A DNA stretch of 60,000 bases, from positions 5,293,079 through 5,353,078 of the forward strand of contig NC_087068.1 of the NCBI RefSeq assembly GCF_963678635.1, read 5' to 3'. The stretch's first letter is position 1; each line of letters opens with the position of its first letter. Below are positions 40,744-52,513 of this stretch, piece by piece. The notes beneath the pieces were generated by a model. It was not told the origin of the DNA. It did not search any database and worked only from the letters and a program-made list of their open reading frames with translations. The translations under genes were made by a program, and so were the position numbers. The stretch comes from Symsagittifera roscoffensis. Lineage: Eukaryota; Xenacoelomorpha; Acoela; Convolutidae.

Positions 40744-41400
40744 TAACAGTCAGTTTTTAATAACCTTGGCAAAAAGAAACTTCAGCATCAAAAAAATCAG
40801 CTTTCAATCGCCACAGCAAATATTTTTCCAAATTTTTTTGTCATATGCTACAATATTGAAGCACAAAATTTGGAACAAAGCTGCTCGTATCAGGGCGAAG
40901 CCCTGAATGTTCCTACTACCTTTTAAGTTCTATGGAGCAGCAATAGCATGAAAATTTTAATGAAAAAAAAAAGTTTTTTTTTTTAGTTTGAGATTTTTTG
41001 AAAAAACATCTCCCCACGCGACATATTAAGTAGAAAGTGATAAACTTCCTTCCTACTAGCAAATCAATTATGGCATATAAGCTTCCTTGAACCAGTTTGG
41101 AACGATTTCAAAAAGGATTAAATCTCCGCTTACGCGTTGATAGCGCGAACTATATCGCGCGTTAATTGTTTCAAATCGGCCAAAATGGCAATCTTTAAAC
41201 TCCCATAACTTTCCGAAAAATGATCACAGGTGAAATATCTTTTCAAGTTTAGGCTCAACAATAGCTTTCGAATTACATGAATTAAGTTTTGTCAAAAATG
41301 ATTAGTTAAAAAGTCGAAATTTGTCTGAAGAAAAAAAACCGACCCCAAATATTCCGTTCTCTTTGTTACGGAAGTCGGAACAAAAACAATTCGAAGTAAA
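40744..41400. repeat. Dispersed repeat copy (GAAGCCCTGAATGTTC family), copy 1
   Basis: This stretch shares order of words with 49500-50110: GCGAAGCCCTGAATGTTC, CATCTCCCCACGC or ACCCTCACGC, TAAAGT or TAGAAAGT, CAAATCGGCCAAAATGGCAATC against CAAATTGGCCAAACTGGCAATC, CTCCCATA, and GTGAAATATCTTTT. It ends with A-rich ACCCCAAATATTCC and GGAAGTCGGAACAAAAACAATT. No coding capacity is seen. Confidence 0.6.
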
Positions 41401-42740
41401 TTTTAGTAACAAGCAGGTACTCAATTTTTTTTTAAATTATTGGCTAGAAATAAAAAGGACGGCAGAACGAAAAAGTAGGGTCCATGGGTAAAGCTAATTT
41501 AATGATAAAAAGTGGGATCAAGTTAACTTCATTCACTAACCATCTCTTTAAACATTCATTCATTTTTGCTCGAACTTAGGCAATGGTACCGGGTGATACA
41601 GTTGCACTTTAATTGCACAACATCGGCGGTCACTTCAATTGGCTAATTTGGAAACTAATCGGAGAGGTCAGGAAAGATAATATGGCGTAAAATTTATTTC
41701 TAAAAAAAGATGGAATCACAAAAGTTGTGAAAACTGATCGCATAATAGGGCATTATAAAGGAAGCTGTTAGTCAAGCTCACTTATTTCAACCTTCTCTTG
41801 AGACCTGCACTAAAAAGGCGCAGTTAAAAACATTAACTATAAACTTGATGTGACTTTTATTTAGTTCATTTTTTAAATTCCGAAGTAGAAATCTTTGTTT
41901 TCGAAATCGATTGCATCGCATTCCCGGGTCAAAATTTTTGGTTTTGTTTTCGTCTGGAAATGCAGGAATAATTGGATTTTTCTAGTTTAGTTGACAAAAC
42001 ATAGCAAAACAGTCTAGAAAATTTGTCATTATTGAAATTTTGATTCAGTTTTAATGCTTTCCCGGGTTGACCAAAAATGCTAATCATAAAATTTTCTTGT
42101 ATGGAAAAAGCCTACCCATACATTTTTCATGCAGTTCCATAAGTACAGAAAATTTCATGAACAGTCTATCGTTAGTGATTTTTCATTAATGGAAAATTTA
42201 TGACTAGCATTTTCCCATAAACTAAAAAATAGAATATCAAACTTTTTGGGATGTGTTCGTGGCCGAACACAAGTGACAAAAATCATGGTTACTCAAAACT
42301 AGAGTCACCAATAGTTTGATCGTCTCAAATTTACAACGAATTGGATACGAACTGAATTGTATGAAAGGTCTCTTATACAAATCATATGCTGAAAGCATCC
42401 AATATTTAAATTTTGGCAAAATATTCAAAGATGATAATTTTCAAAATTTGAATTTTTAAATTATCAGATATTGATTAAGATATACCTAAACACGCCATCA
42501 TCATGCTCGTCATCTAATTTCCATATACTTTTTTATTTCAGCCCTTGCACCGTTTTACAACCTTTTCTGTTTGTTCCGATGGATCAAATTGCGATTAGTT
42601 TATACGATGTTGCCTTTTGTAACCCTGACTATAACTAAATTACTTGTGTAAATGCTATAAATAAAACGTTCAGTAAGTTAATTGATGATCATTTTCGCTC
42701 TTTCGTGTTTCACAGCAAGTACCAACTGGTTTTTCATATG
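41401..42740. other. Host non-coding DNA, nothing recognised
   Basis: No supported gene, no strong repeat. A 63-codon minus frame at 42237-42428 has no recognisable feature. Confidence 0.35.
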
Positions 42741-43133
42741 CTACAGTCGAAATATTTGAGTCGAAATGTTTGAAACAGAATCGTTTTTAGGCAACGCAAT
42801 TCTTCTTTGGGTTTTTTGTTTGTTCATAATTTCTGTACGTTCTTCTGTTCTTGGATTTCGAATGAAATAAATTTTTAACGAGAACCTTTTTTGAAACTCT
42901 TCGGTTAATTTTCTTTCATAACTGTTTGATCCAAGCGCAGTATTTATTAGAAGCGAGGAAGTGATTACAAAATGGTGGTTTTTGTTTAAGAAAAAAAATA
43001 AAGGTAGCATAAAGTCTTGTAGTGAAAACAGTTGCAACTGAATGCTAATTATCGGCTTATCTTTTGAGTTTCTCCAAATTGAGGTAGTTTGTCGGCAAAT
43101 CCACTTAACGTTGTTCGGGTACCCTTTTCTCAA
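42741..43133 (-). CDS. Unrecognised 130-aa frame
   Basis: This is the longest frame of the right-hand host region apart from the transposase. The product has a hydrophobic stretch (LQDFMLPLFFFLN) and a charged C-terminal third (KLTEEFQKRF, then RTEERTEIMNKQKTQRR). No domain is recognised and no splice sites stand out. It may be chance in AT-rich DNA, or an exon. Confidence 0.2.
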   Translation of the reverse strand: MRKGYPNNVKWICRQTTSIWRNSKDKPIISIQLQLFSLQDFMLPLFFFLNKNHHFVITSSLLINTALGSNSYERKLTEEFQKRFSLKIYFIRNPRTEERTEIMNKQKTQRRIALPKNDSVSNISTQIFRL

Positions 43134-43249
43134 CCACTTTTTTGCGCAACGCTAATTATCAGATCTTTAGCTGCCATTTTTATCCAGACTCTTGGTTCTC
43201 AAGTCTTAAAATGTCCTAAAGCGTTCCTAACCTTGTTTTGATTACGCAT

Positions 43250-43503
43250 GAGCGCAAATGCCATCCGGACCGGTAAACATTTCAACAGCCTTACCCAGGG
43301 GCCTTATTCCTCGTGGAGTAAAGTCTTCGAGGGTCCACACGAGGTCACGTTTTTCTATGGTTTCCTCGTTTTGGTTCCACTTGACTCGTTTGATCAAGGT
43401 TGGAGAGTATTCTTTCAGTAGTCACTTCCAGAAGCTGTCTCGTCGGTCCTTAGTTAGCTTCCAGGATTTGTTGCTTAGTTTGTTTGTATACGTTTGGTCG
43501 TAG
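43250..43503 (-). pseudogene. BEL/Pao integrase C-terminal fragment (DUF5641-like), copy 1
   Basis: The minus-strand frame reads DRRDSFWK, a stop, then EYSPTLIKRVKW, a charged stretch, GDL-like RDLVW, DFTPRGIRPLG and GPDGIC. The order Trp-Lys-Trp, leucine-rich arm, KW, GD.V, P.G.WPLG.V, PG.DG is that of the DUF5641 domain at the end of BEL/Pao polyproteins. One in-frame stop and several replaced key residues show it is dead. The 81-codon plus-strand frame here is antisense. Confidence 0.6.
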
Positions 43504-43690
43504 AATGAAGCTGCGCAAATGCCATCCGGACCGGTACACATTTCAACAACCTAACCCAGGGGCCTTATGCCTCGTGGAGTAAAGTCTTTGAGGGTCCACA
43601 CGAGGTCACGTTTTTCTACGGTTTCCTCGTTTTGGTTCCACTTGACTCGTTTGATCAAGGTTGGAGCGTATTTTTTCAGTAGTCACCTCT
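43504..43690 (-). pseudogene. BEL/Pao integrase C-terminal fragment, copy 2
   Basis: Tandem second copy of the neighbouring fragment, about 250 bp apart, with about 90% identity by eye (GCGCAAATGCCATCCGGACCGGTA, then CCACACGAGGTCACG). It has its own stop in the GPDG region (GGGTTAG on the minus strand). Both copies are GC-richer than their surroundings. Confidence 0.6.
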
Positions 43691-46156
43691 ACTAATTTTC
43701 CGACATGGATAACTTTATCTTGTCGCCATCAAAAAAATTCTTGTCATTCAATTTACATATATGGAATTTATTTAATTAGCATTCTTTCGACAAATTGTTT
43801 ATATTTTTTATTTAGTACGATACACCAACTTTTATGACATACGAAGAAAAACGTTCTTTGAAAGTTGAATGACACCGTTTTAGCAAACTGTATGGAATTT
43901 GTATGATTAGTTTTTCTGTATACTTTGTTTATGAAATTGTATTATTAGCATTTTTGGTCTATGGAAGTCAACCTGGGATTTTTGCTTTTTCTCTGAGCAA
44001 TTTTCAAAATACAAAATTGATTGTTCATATTTTTCTTCTGCGAAACTAAGACAACTCCAGCACTTTCAGACCAGCCTATTAAAACTTTTTTCTTATATTT
44101 GTTATAATTTTTTCTAAACACGAAGTGTGAAGGGTTTTATATTCGGATGTGTTTTTGTTACTTCCGTAATTTTTTCCTGCAAAATCTTGAGCCAAAAACA
44201 TCAAATTGTCCAGGTGAAATTTTCAACTTTTCTTCAGACTTGATTATCAATTTTTGATTCGTTTCCGAAAAAATCGAAAGTGTATTTTTGCTTTCTAGGC
44301 TTTTTTGCTTTTTGCTCTTTGTCGTTGTTTTTGCTTTTTGCTCTGATTAAAAAATTCTTTGTCAAATTGATTTATTTTAAACTAAATTTACCAATTCGTT
44401 TTTTCTTATTTATGGTTTTATATACCTAGCTTTTAACCCTTCCTAGTTATACATTTACGCACACACTACAGCATTTTTTTAAACTGATTTTTAAAATTAC
44501 TAGTGTCCGTATCATAATTAAAATTGACCAAATTTTTATGAATCGGAAACACATCCATGACAAAAGCAAAAATGATAGAAATTTTGGATAATTTCGCTCA
44601 TGCAAGGGTAGCTTTAAGGGAGTTTTTTTCAGTCGTAGAAGCATGAATGAGATAAAAAAATGTGGAAGAAAAGTTGGAGGTTTTATCTCGTTTGCCTGTT
44701 ATGCTCTGTTGAGTAAGAAGAAACGCTTGTTTTCTCAAAAAAAAAACATCAATCAATAGATAATCTTCAGCTAAAAATTTAAAGATGATAGAAAATCAGA
44801 TGTTTGTACCCAATTAAGCAGTTGTTTTTGTTCGAATTTTCAATTTTTTTTAAATATTTTCAAGCAAAAAAAAGGCAAGTGCAAAAATTCAAAAAAATTT
44901 CGACATAGTTTTTGAATTAAAGTGGAACTTGGTATAGAACAGAAATCTGTTTATGAATTTTTTAAGAAACAAAAGCTCGTTAAATTTCTTTTATTCGATA
45001 TTACATGCTAGCGGAACTTTTATAGGCTAAATTTTTACACTTATTATGGACAGTTTTTTGTCACTTATGACAATTATTCCATGGTTAGTTTGATTTGAAA
45101 TTTTGTTAGTCAACAAATTAATCTAGGGATAAACAAAAATAGCGGAATGAATGACTGAACGGTAACTTTGTTGGCAGAAAAATTACAAAAAAAAAACAGT
45201 AAAAGATAAAGTTTCAACTTTTCTACATTTAAGTGCAATGTATACAGACAAACAACAATGCAAAATTTTTTAATGTTAGGGCGGATATGTAGACTAGCGA
45301 GTTATTTATGAGTAGAATTTGAAACAATTTGTGGCAACAAGGCCTATCAACTATCTCCAGTTAGCAGCAAAAACAAGTGCTAAAAACAACAGTTGAACTA
45401 GAGATCATTTGAAATTAGTAAATCAATTGCTTTTATATGGAACACCAACCGCTTATCGAGGTCTGATCTTGTGAGATGACATCGCATGATAAACACCCGA
45501 CTTTGCACAATATCCAATCATGTTTCTTAAAATGAAAACAAAAAAGGGGAAAAGGACTTTTTCTAAGAAAGAAAAAAACATTTCTCTGAAAACCCAGTTT
45601 TACCATGTACCATAGAAGTTTTCTGAGAACAATATCAGTAAACTTTTTATTCTTTTTTATTCTGTTTTTGATTTTCTACTCTCCACTATCCTTGAAACTA
45701 ACATGAAGTCCAATGTTCTTTGCTTCTCAACACCTCCATACTCAACACCTCCGACTTTTATTTTTTTGATGGAATAAGGAGTCAATTTTTTGTCTGACCC
45801 CGATTTTTTAGCAGGGCATTTTTTCATCAGATTAACTCTTTTGATCATGAAACTCCAGCACGTGTTACTCATTCACAATCTCAATATTTTGGACAGAAAA
45901 AATTGCTCAACTTTGTTGCAAACAGGGGCCAATTGGTCACTTTTTACGGACGGGCGTAAAAGCCTAGAAGCAAGTCGTAGAAGCATGATTGAGATGAAAA
46001 AGTTGGAAAAAAATGAAAATTTTATTTATTTTGCTTGATATTGTAAGCTTAACATAGGGAAATTTTTTTTATTATCTCCTATAATAATAATTGACAGCTT
46101 TATTTAAGCTAGCATTTATTCCCTCATACAAAACATCACACAAAACATCTGATTAC
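43691..46156. other. Host non-coding DNA
   Basis: No gene supported. There is a fragment of the dispersed repeat family near 44100-44180 (ATTCGGATGTGTTTT, TTACTTCCGTAATTTTTTCC) and a local GCTTTTTGCTCTTTG duplication near 44310-44341. Short frames (44447-44644, 45657-45872, 45790-46038) show no recognisable features. Confidence 0.35.
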
Positions 46157-46177
46157 ACACACAAATTTATATATATA

Positions 46178-46231
<54 letters not shown>

Positions 46232-46235
46232 GTGT
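46157..46235. repeat. (TA)n microsatellite flanked by inverted ACACACAAAT arms
   Basis: About 60 bp of TA repeat, with one TATTA interruption, lie between ACACACAAAT (46157-46166) and ATTTGTGTGT (46226-46235). The whole can fold into one long cruciform or hairpin. Confidence 0.9.
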
Positions 46236-48070
46236 TAATTGTGATTTGACAGACACTAATGATTAATTTTGAAAAAAATTTAATTTTCAAAAAAAAAATC
46301 TGGCTGAAGTTTTTCTTCAATTTCAGTCTAACTTCGCACGAGCAAAGCTAGCAAGAAGGTCTTGTATATCTTATGTTTCAATTTATGCCATAAAAAAAAA
46401 ATGGTATTATAATTGAATATGCCCAAGTTGTAGGGTTTTTCTTCAAATCTCTCTTTCGTTTCAATACTTACGAATAAAAAAATGACCCAGTTAAAAAAAA
46501 ACTATTTTTTTTTTGTTTATGATGGTGGTCGGAAACTTTCTGTGCTAGTTGCACATCATCGGTTTACTCTTTTTTTGCTGATTAACCAGGGTGAGAATCT
46601 TCTGTGATTTTCGATTAGCGTCCGACCATAAATCTAAAAATGGTTTTTTAGCTAAATACTTGATTAAGGCTTCTCGGGTGGTCAGATAGGATTGCAGAAA
46701 GGTCAAAGTTTTGTGCGGTACTTTTTTACGGTTGCTTTCGTGCAGTGGTTGCTTTAAATTAGGTGATATGGAAAAACAATTCTCTACTTTTTCAATTGTC
46801 GCTCAAAAACGGCATTATATCGGCGAGGACTTAAGTGTGACTCTAGAACTATTAATTCAGTTTTCTTCCGGTGAAATTATACAACTTTGATCAGGTGTTT
46901 TTTTCACCAATTTCTTATCTAAACTAAATGAATTAAATCAATTTAGGCTCAGTAATTTTTTGGGGTGTGTTTTTGGGCAAAAATTGCTAGCGTTTTTGTT
47001 AGACACCTTCAAACTAATTTTGTCGACCTTCAATGATGTTATTATTGTTTGACAGGCAAAAAGAGATCATGGAGCTTGAATCATAAAAATTATCATCGGG
47101 ATCCTCATCTGTTGAAAATATCATCTCGCGCTGAGGAGTTTTCGTACCAGGTCAATATTAATAAAACACCTCTTTCTTATCTTTAGAATTTTTTTGACTC
47201 CTTTGGGCGAAATCTAAACACAATGTTTTTCCTCTCATTTGTGTAAAGTAGAATTGTAAGGAAGCTTTTCGATGTCTCAGATTACCTCAACAGTATGCAG
47301 ATTGTATTTTCATGAATGCAGTCCTATAAAACAAGTTTTGTAGTTGGTTTGAAAAAATGATTAAAAAGTTTTCACACACAATTAAAACACTCAACAGGGC
47401 TTGAAATTTTGTAGGGGTGAGTGATATGGTAGCAAGATAAAAAAAAAAAGCATCGAAGCCTATCTTTTTAATAATCATCATTTATGCTGCTTTTGAGGCA
47501 GAAGAAACATTTGAAGTGTAAGCTGTTCCATAATTCGGACTGCTTTTTATTAAAAAGCATAGGCTGTCCTTTGATTAATCTCATCCTTGTTTCCTGCCCA
47601 AAAAAATCAATCTCTTTATTTTTCACTTATCATTCAGGGTTTTCTCTTTCATTCCTAATGCGAAGAGTAATTACAACTCTGCTAAAAATCGATCATTATT
47701 TCCTTGCAATTTCTCCAGTTTTCTAATTGATTTGAACAAGTTAAAAGTGTGGCGTGAAACCATGTGCCCGCGAATAAGCGCCGTCTCCTTTCTTTGGTGA
47801 TTGTTGTTTTTTAAAATGAACAAGAAACCAAGACCCAATTAGCCCCGGAACGGCCTTATTTTCCCAAAATGTCTAATGACAGACAATCTTCCCGCGACTT
47901 CAAATTTGCATTTTAGAAGTACGGTTTTTACTTCACCCTTTGTTGGCTTTAAAATTTGCGATGCTGTGATTGTGTAGAAGGACGCTGGAGCGGTAGCATT
48001 TAGATTTGCGTCATTAAGCATTCTTATTCTCATAACGAATATTATAATATAAGTTAATCTCTTTTTGAAG
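46236..48070. other. Host non-coding DNA, nothing recognised
   Basis: No supported gene. Frames at 47287-47481, 47484-47726 and 47839-48033 are short and overlap on opposite strands without recognisable domains. Confidence 0.35.
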
Positions 48071-48364
48071 ATGACTTCAAATGCAGCATCAAACAGAGCT
48101 TCAGGTCAGTACAGTTCATAACATACCTCTAACATGTAATAAAGTGGCTCACAATTTTTTGAAACGTTTGTTTTTGGAATTGTGTCTAACTTATACTTTT
48201 CTTTTGCTGCAGTGTATGATATTATAAAATGCATGCTCCAGGGTCATCTTGTTTTGGATCAGAGCAGACCTCAACGATTCCAGAAGATTTACTCAACGAT
48301 CTGGCCCATCATTTTTTTCTTGAACACTACCTGTACTCAGTGTAAGGAGAAAATAATCGATTAA
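48071..48364 (+). CDS. Possible two-exon small gene (57 aa)
   Basis: ATG at 48071 opens an 11-codon exon (MTSNAASNRAS) that ends in TCAG followed by GTCAGT (intron 48105-48212, 108 bp). The intron ends in a good TTTTCTTTTGCTGCAG. The second exon (48213-48364) continues in frame, with YDIIKCMLQGHL, a polar stretch, a hydrophobic segment (IWPIIFFLNTT) and two Cys before TAA. Donor, acceptor and phase agree, which is more than chance frames nearby show. I do not recognise the protein. It may be a small membrane protein or only part of a longer gene with other exons. Confidence 0.3.
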
Positions 48365-49407
48365 ATTACAGTTATAATTGTACTTTTAAAAAATATATAA
48401 CTTATTATAAGAGCCAAGTGTAGGTGTTTAAACTATTTATATCTCAATATAATAAGAACATTTTTCTAGAAAAAAATAATCATTATTTTTGTTGAACAAC
48501 TTTTTTTTAGAAAAATCATAATAATTGATTTTGCCAATGTGTTATCAAAACACAAATATATCTAGTTCATTTTTGCTGACAACCTTTAAACGTGAGATGC
48601 CTTGTCACATTTTGGTTCATTTGAATACAAAATCTGGCCACGAATTGAAAGTTTCTTAAAGATCCCTTCATATTGGTCGAAATGTTACCACGATAAGTGA
48701 AATCAATTGAGCTAAACTAATCATTAATTGAAAATGAAATGCTGATGCTGATGTTGGTGGCTAAAAAAAATATTCATGAACAAAATTTAAAAGAAAAAAA
48801 AATTAGAAAAATTGAACAGTATAGTTGAATTATTACTTCTAAAATGGTTTTCCAAACTTTTAACATTGATTAATGTCTATGATAAGCAACACAGATGCCA
48901 AAAAGGAATAACGTGAGAAAAAAATCTATTATAAATCAAAAAAGCGCAAAACAACATTTAAAAAATTTGGATTAGAATCAAATATAATCTCTTATAATCA
49001 ACTAAAATCGTCACCTGAAACTTTGATCACCTGAAAAAAAATATAAATTGAATCCATTTTCAATCAACTACTTTTAAATTTTCTAGAGACAAACCACAAA
49101 TTTGCATATAATCGATTATCAACTCTTTTTACTTAAGGTGGGTAAATTTACGAGTTCCGTTTATAGTGTTGATCGAACCAGCCTTTTTAGTGCCAACATA
49201 TGATTTTTATATCGAAATTGTGCACCAGAAAAGTATTGCTCAACTTCATGTTCTACAAACTGCACAAAAATTTGCTGCGGTGCAGAAAACATAAGCCCAA
49301 ATTTTCTGACGTCTTCTTGATATTTGGTAGAAATAATAAAATACATTAGCGCAAAAACTATGAATTTTGAAAATTTTTTCTACCCTCTATTTTACATAAT
49401 AAATTTT
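48365..49407. other. Host non-coding DNA
   Basis: Very AT-rich with several AATCGATTAT words. A 61-codon minus frame (49161-49346) reads like an ordinary protein segment (FVQFVEHEVEQYF) but has no recognised domain or clear splice sites. Confidence 0.35.
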
Positions 49408-49486
49408 AAGATGATTTTGCGTGATGATTAAATTGCGCTAAAATCATCTTCAAGATGGTTTTGTGTGATGATTAAATTGCGCTAAA
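49408..49486. repeat. 44-bp tandem duplication
   Basis: AAGATG followed by ATTTTGCGTGATGATTAAAT is repeated at 49452 as AAGATGGTTTTGTGTGATGATTAAAT, each followed by TGCGCTAAA. Confidence 0.85.
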
Positions 49487-49499
49487 GCGTTGAAAGTCA

Positions 49500-50110
49500 T
49501 GGATAATTTTTTAACGAGAATGCTTGTGTCACAGCGAAGCCCTGAATGTTCTGACTGCCGTTAGAGCTCTATCGAAGAGCGTTTGCTCTAAAAACATTAA
49601 TATAATTTTCCAGAAAAACAAATTATAAAATTTAATTGAAATTTTTCCTAAAACCAATACCCTCACGCTATATAAAGTACAAAATTATATGTTTTGCAAA
49701 TAGGAAAGTATCAAGTAGCATGCCTCAATCCTATTTGGATCAATATCTAAAACTGATGAATTCTCCGTTTATGCGTTCAAAGCACAAAATTGATTGCTGC
49801 ATATTATCTCAAATTGGCCAAACTGGCAATCTTAAACTCCCATATTTGTACCAAGTTTCATGAAATGTGAAATATCTTTTTAATTTTAAGCTCAAGACAG
49901 AAAATTTTTTTTTCAATGGTATCAAAAAATTTTGTCAAAAAATTCTGGATAAAAAATTGAAACTTGTCAGGTGAAAAAAATCACCCCGAGCACAAATATG
50001 CAGTCTCCTTATTCAAAAGTAAGATTAAAATTGTGGATGAATTTAGCTACTTTGACTATACTCAACCCGGGAAAAAAATACAGATCAAAACTTCAGAACA
50101 AACTAAGCCA
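49500..50110. repeat. Dispersed repeat copy (GAAGCCCTGAATGTTC family), copy 2
   Basis: This is the diverged partner of 40870-41400 in the same orientation, with AGCGAAGCCCTGAATGTTCTGAC at its start and ACCCCGAGCACAAATATG near its end. Overlapping plus-strand frames at 49636-50180 come from it and look non-coding. Confidence 0.6.
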
Positions 50111-50335
50111 TATTACATTCCAAGGGCAAAGAAAAGTTTACAAAGCTTCAATTCCAACGCCATTCCAGCCTAATGAGTAAACACGCAAAGCGGCAATAGT
50201 TTTGTGAATTTTTATCAATAAGTCTTCAACTTTTCTGGTGATGTTAAACGAATCTGTTTTGTTCCAAATTTCAAAAAAAATGAGGAATAAATTTGCTCGG
50301 GGTAAAATCTATTCAGTTTCACAAAACTCGTTGTT

Positions 50336-50413
50336 ACCTCGGGTATCGATCCCGTGATCTGCATGGGCCCATCCTAGGGTCCACTTCCCTTGAGAAACCT
50401 GCCACTGCGCTGT
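50336..50413 (-). ncRNA. tRNA-like sequence (A and B box), probably SINE head or tRNA pseudogene
   Basis: The minus strand shows CAGCGCAGTGG (A-box-like), GGGCCCATGCAGA and GGGATCGATACCC (B-box-like, with a CGGG/CCCG T-arm stem). The B-box spelling GGATCGA and the GGGCCCAT word recall initiator tRNA-Met. The spacing between boxes is longer than in a normal tRNA and no acceptor stem pairs, so it is unlikely to be a working tRNA. Confidence 0.35.
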
Positions 50414-50700
50414 TTAAACTGCTACTAAAAATAGAAAAAAAAATCAACTATTATGGATTTTTGTGATCTAAAATTTTGTTAAAATATTCGATTCCCATGT
50501 TACCTTCAGACAGCAAATCTTATAAATCAAATGTATTCCATTGTCTTATATCAAAATATATTCCATTGTCTTTTATCAAATTAATACTGTTATCAAAATG
50601 AATAATAATCCACATAAAATCAAAGAAAATGGATTTTGTTTGCTTAATATTTGATTCGCGTCGTGCTTGAAATCCTGCATTTATTAAATTAATTTTGCAG

Positions 50701-50888
50701 ACATTTTGCAAATTGAGCGTACGGCTCACTCGGTTTCTAAACCTGAACTATCTCAAATTAAAAAACCATGCAATTCCCAAGATCCTTCCGATGTTTGCCC
50801 TTTTCCGCGCCAAATCTACCACCCACAAGTATCAAATACCCAACATTCCCATCAGAATCAACCCTCTCCTCCAGGTTATAACTTTTGA
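50701..50888 (+). CDS. Possible coding exon, Pro/Ser/Gln-rich
   Basis: A good acceptor (TTAATTTTGCAG) ends at 50700. The frame then encodes ILQIERTAHSVSKPELSQIK, a Cys- and Pro-containing polar stretch, and HQNQPSPPG. Just before the TGA at 50886 lies CTCCAG|GTTATA, a possible donor (exon end 50874). The sequence is much richer in C than its flanks. No domain recognised and no partner exon identified. Confidence 0.3.
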
Positions 50889-52074
50889 CCTCCCCTACAA
50901 ACGTTTCGACAAAGCTTTTTTGTAACAGGTCACATATGCCAATTTTGGAATGTTTTGCTTTGAAACATGCCTTTTTTGGCGCGCATCCCTTCATAATTAC
51001 TAATTTTTTGCTTATTTAAATATTTACGTACAATATTATTCTCGTCCATAAAACCTATCATTTGAAAACACCCAAAAAAAAAACTTTTTTCTGCTTTATT
51101 TTGAAACATCTATTTTGAAACTTTATATTGAAACAAAAAAAACTGCAATTTTTCAGCGCGCGCTCACTCTCAAAGTTATTATATACGTACATATCCTTAG
51201 TTTACACATGAATTCACCCCAGCTCCCCTCCCTCAACCTTCACTCCACTCTTACCATCTAAAGGTTTTTAAGAAGAAAATAGTTGAAACGAACAAAATGA
51301 TTAACATAGAGTGAAATACGAAAATTAAAGCTGCGCAGAAAAATGTTAATTTTCAATATCGGGTAACCAATTTTTGTTTAAAACGTGCAAGCACGTTTTT
51401 GTGCCGTAAAATTCGCTTCACACTAAAGCGGAAATAATTGATTATAATGGATTATAATTTTAAGTCTTTTTAGAATTTAACAAAAAACAGACATAATCAT
51501 TTTTTTAAAATGAGGTTCCAGGGAGTTTATACTTTGTGCGAGAGGAAATATCCCGCTCTACAAAATCATTGAATCTTGAATTGAGGCAAGCTACATGGTC
51601 GTTTTTATCTCATCCTTTACTTTTAAACTTTGATATTATCAGCCTAAAAGTTTTATTTTTAAAGTTAATTTACAAAAATGTATTCGAGGCCAGTTAAAGG
51701 ACAGGCGATAAGGGGTAAAGATAAACCCATTGAGAACTAGAAAAAGCCTCCAAATTGCTTCAATTGAACGTAGATTTCCAAGGAAAACTCAATGAGTAAA
51801 GTCGTCTTGATTTTGACAAGCTCAAGCAAAAATTCTCAACTTTCAGTTTTCAGTACAAGAAAAAATAGGTTGTACTTTTCCACTAAACATTTTAGCTCGA
51901 AGGTGGAAAAGCAAACGTTTGAAAATAAATGAAAAAGGAAAACTTTTCTATGTTTTACCATTAAGGGACTCCTTATTCTCTCAAGTTGTTGTCCATTTTT
52001 CGAATGGTTTTCAATAAAAATGAGATGAGATGAACACTTGATCACTAACCGTGATCACTAACTTGATCACTAAC
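50889..52074. other. Host non-coding DNA
   Basis: No supported gene. The palindromic ATTGATTATAATGGATTATAAT word appears near 51440-51461. A 69-codon minus frame at 51836-52045 has no features. Confidence 0.35.
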
Positions 52075-52513
52075 CTGCGGTTCAAAACCGTAATTGATAC
52101 GTTTTGTTTTGCCAGGTTTCAAAAACAACTATCCTAAATCTTTGAGAAGACCCTCTGTTGACTAGTTTTTCTGCGCCACAAAATCAGGTCAGTGTCGTTT
52201 TAGGTACTGTCAGAAAATTGGGGTGAAAAAGCCTCCTCCCCTCAAAATTAGTTGATTTATAGAAAAACGTAGGTTCGATCAGCCAAACAAATTTTATCGC
52301 TTAAGCTCCCAAAAGCTGGAATAAAGGTTTTATGCCACATTCTCTGGCTGAAATGCTTGTTATTCTTGTGCGGCTTCAATCAATTAATCACTTGTTCTTC
52401 CAGATCTCTTTCTTTGAAAATTTTTTTTTTTAAATTATAAGTCAGTCTAAAAATTGATGTTTTTTTTTCATTCACAACTGCGGTTCAAAACCGTAATTGA
52501 TACGTTTTGTTTT
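52075..52513. repeat. Identical 36-bp direct repeats, 403 bp apart
   Basis: CTGCGGTTCAAAACCGTAAT followed by TGATACGTTTTGTTTT occurs at 52075-52110 and 52478-52513 without a mismatch. Each carries a CGGTT/AACCG hairpin. The 367 bp between have no ORF. Confidence 0.85.

Noticed and set aside
49964-50180. Two overlapping plus frames of 69 codons
   Set aside because: They lie in a dispersed repeat copy, overlap each other and show no domain.
50336-50413. Functional tRNA gene
   Set aside because: No acceptor stem pairs and the box spacing is too long; kept only as tRNA-like.
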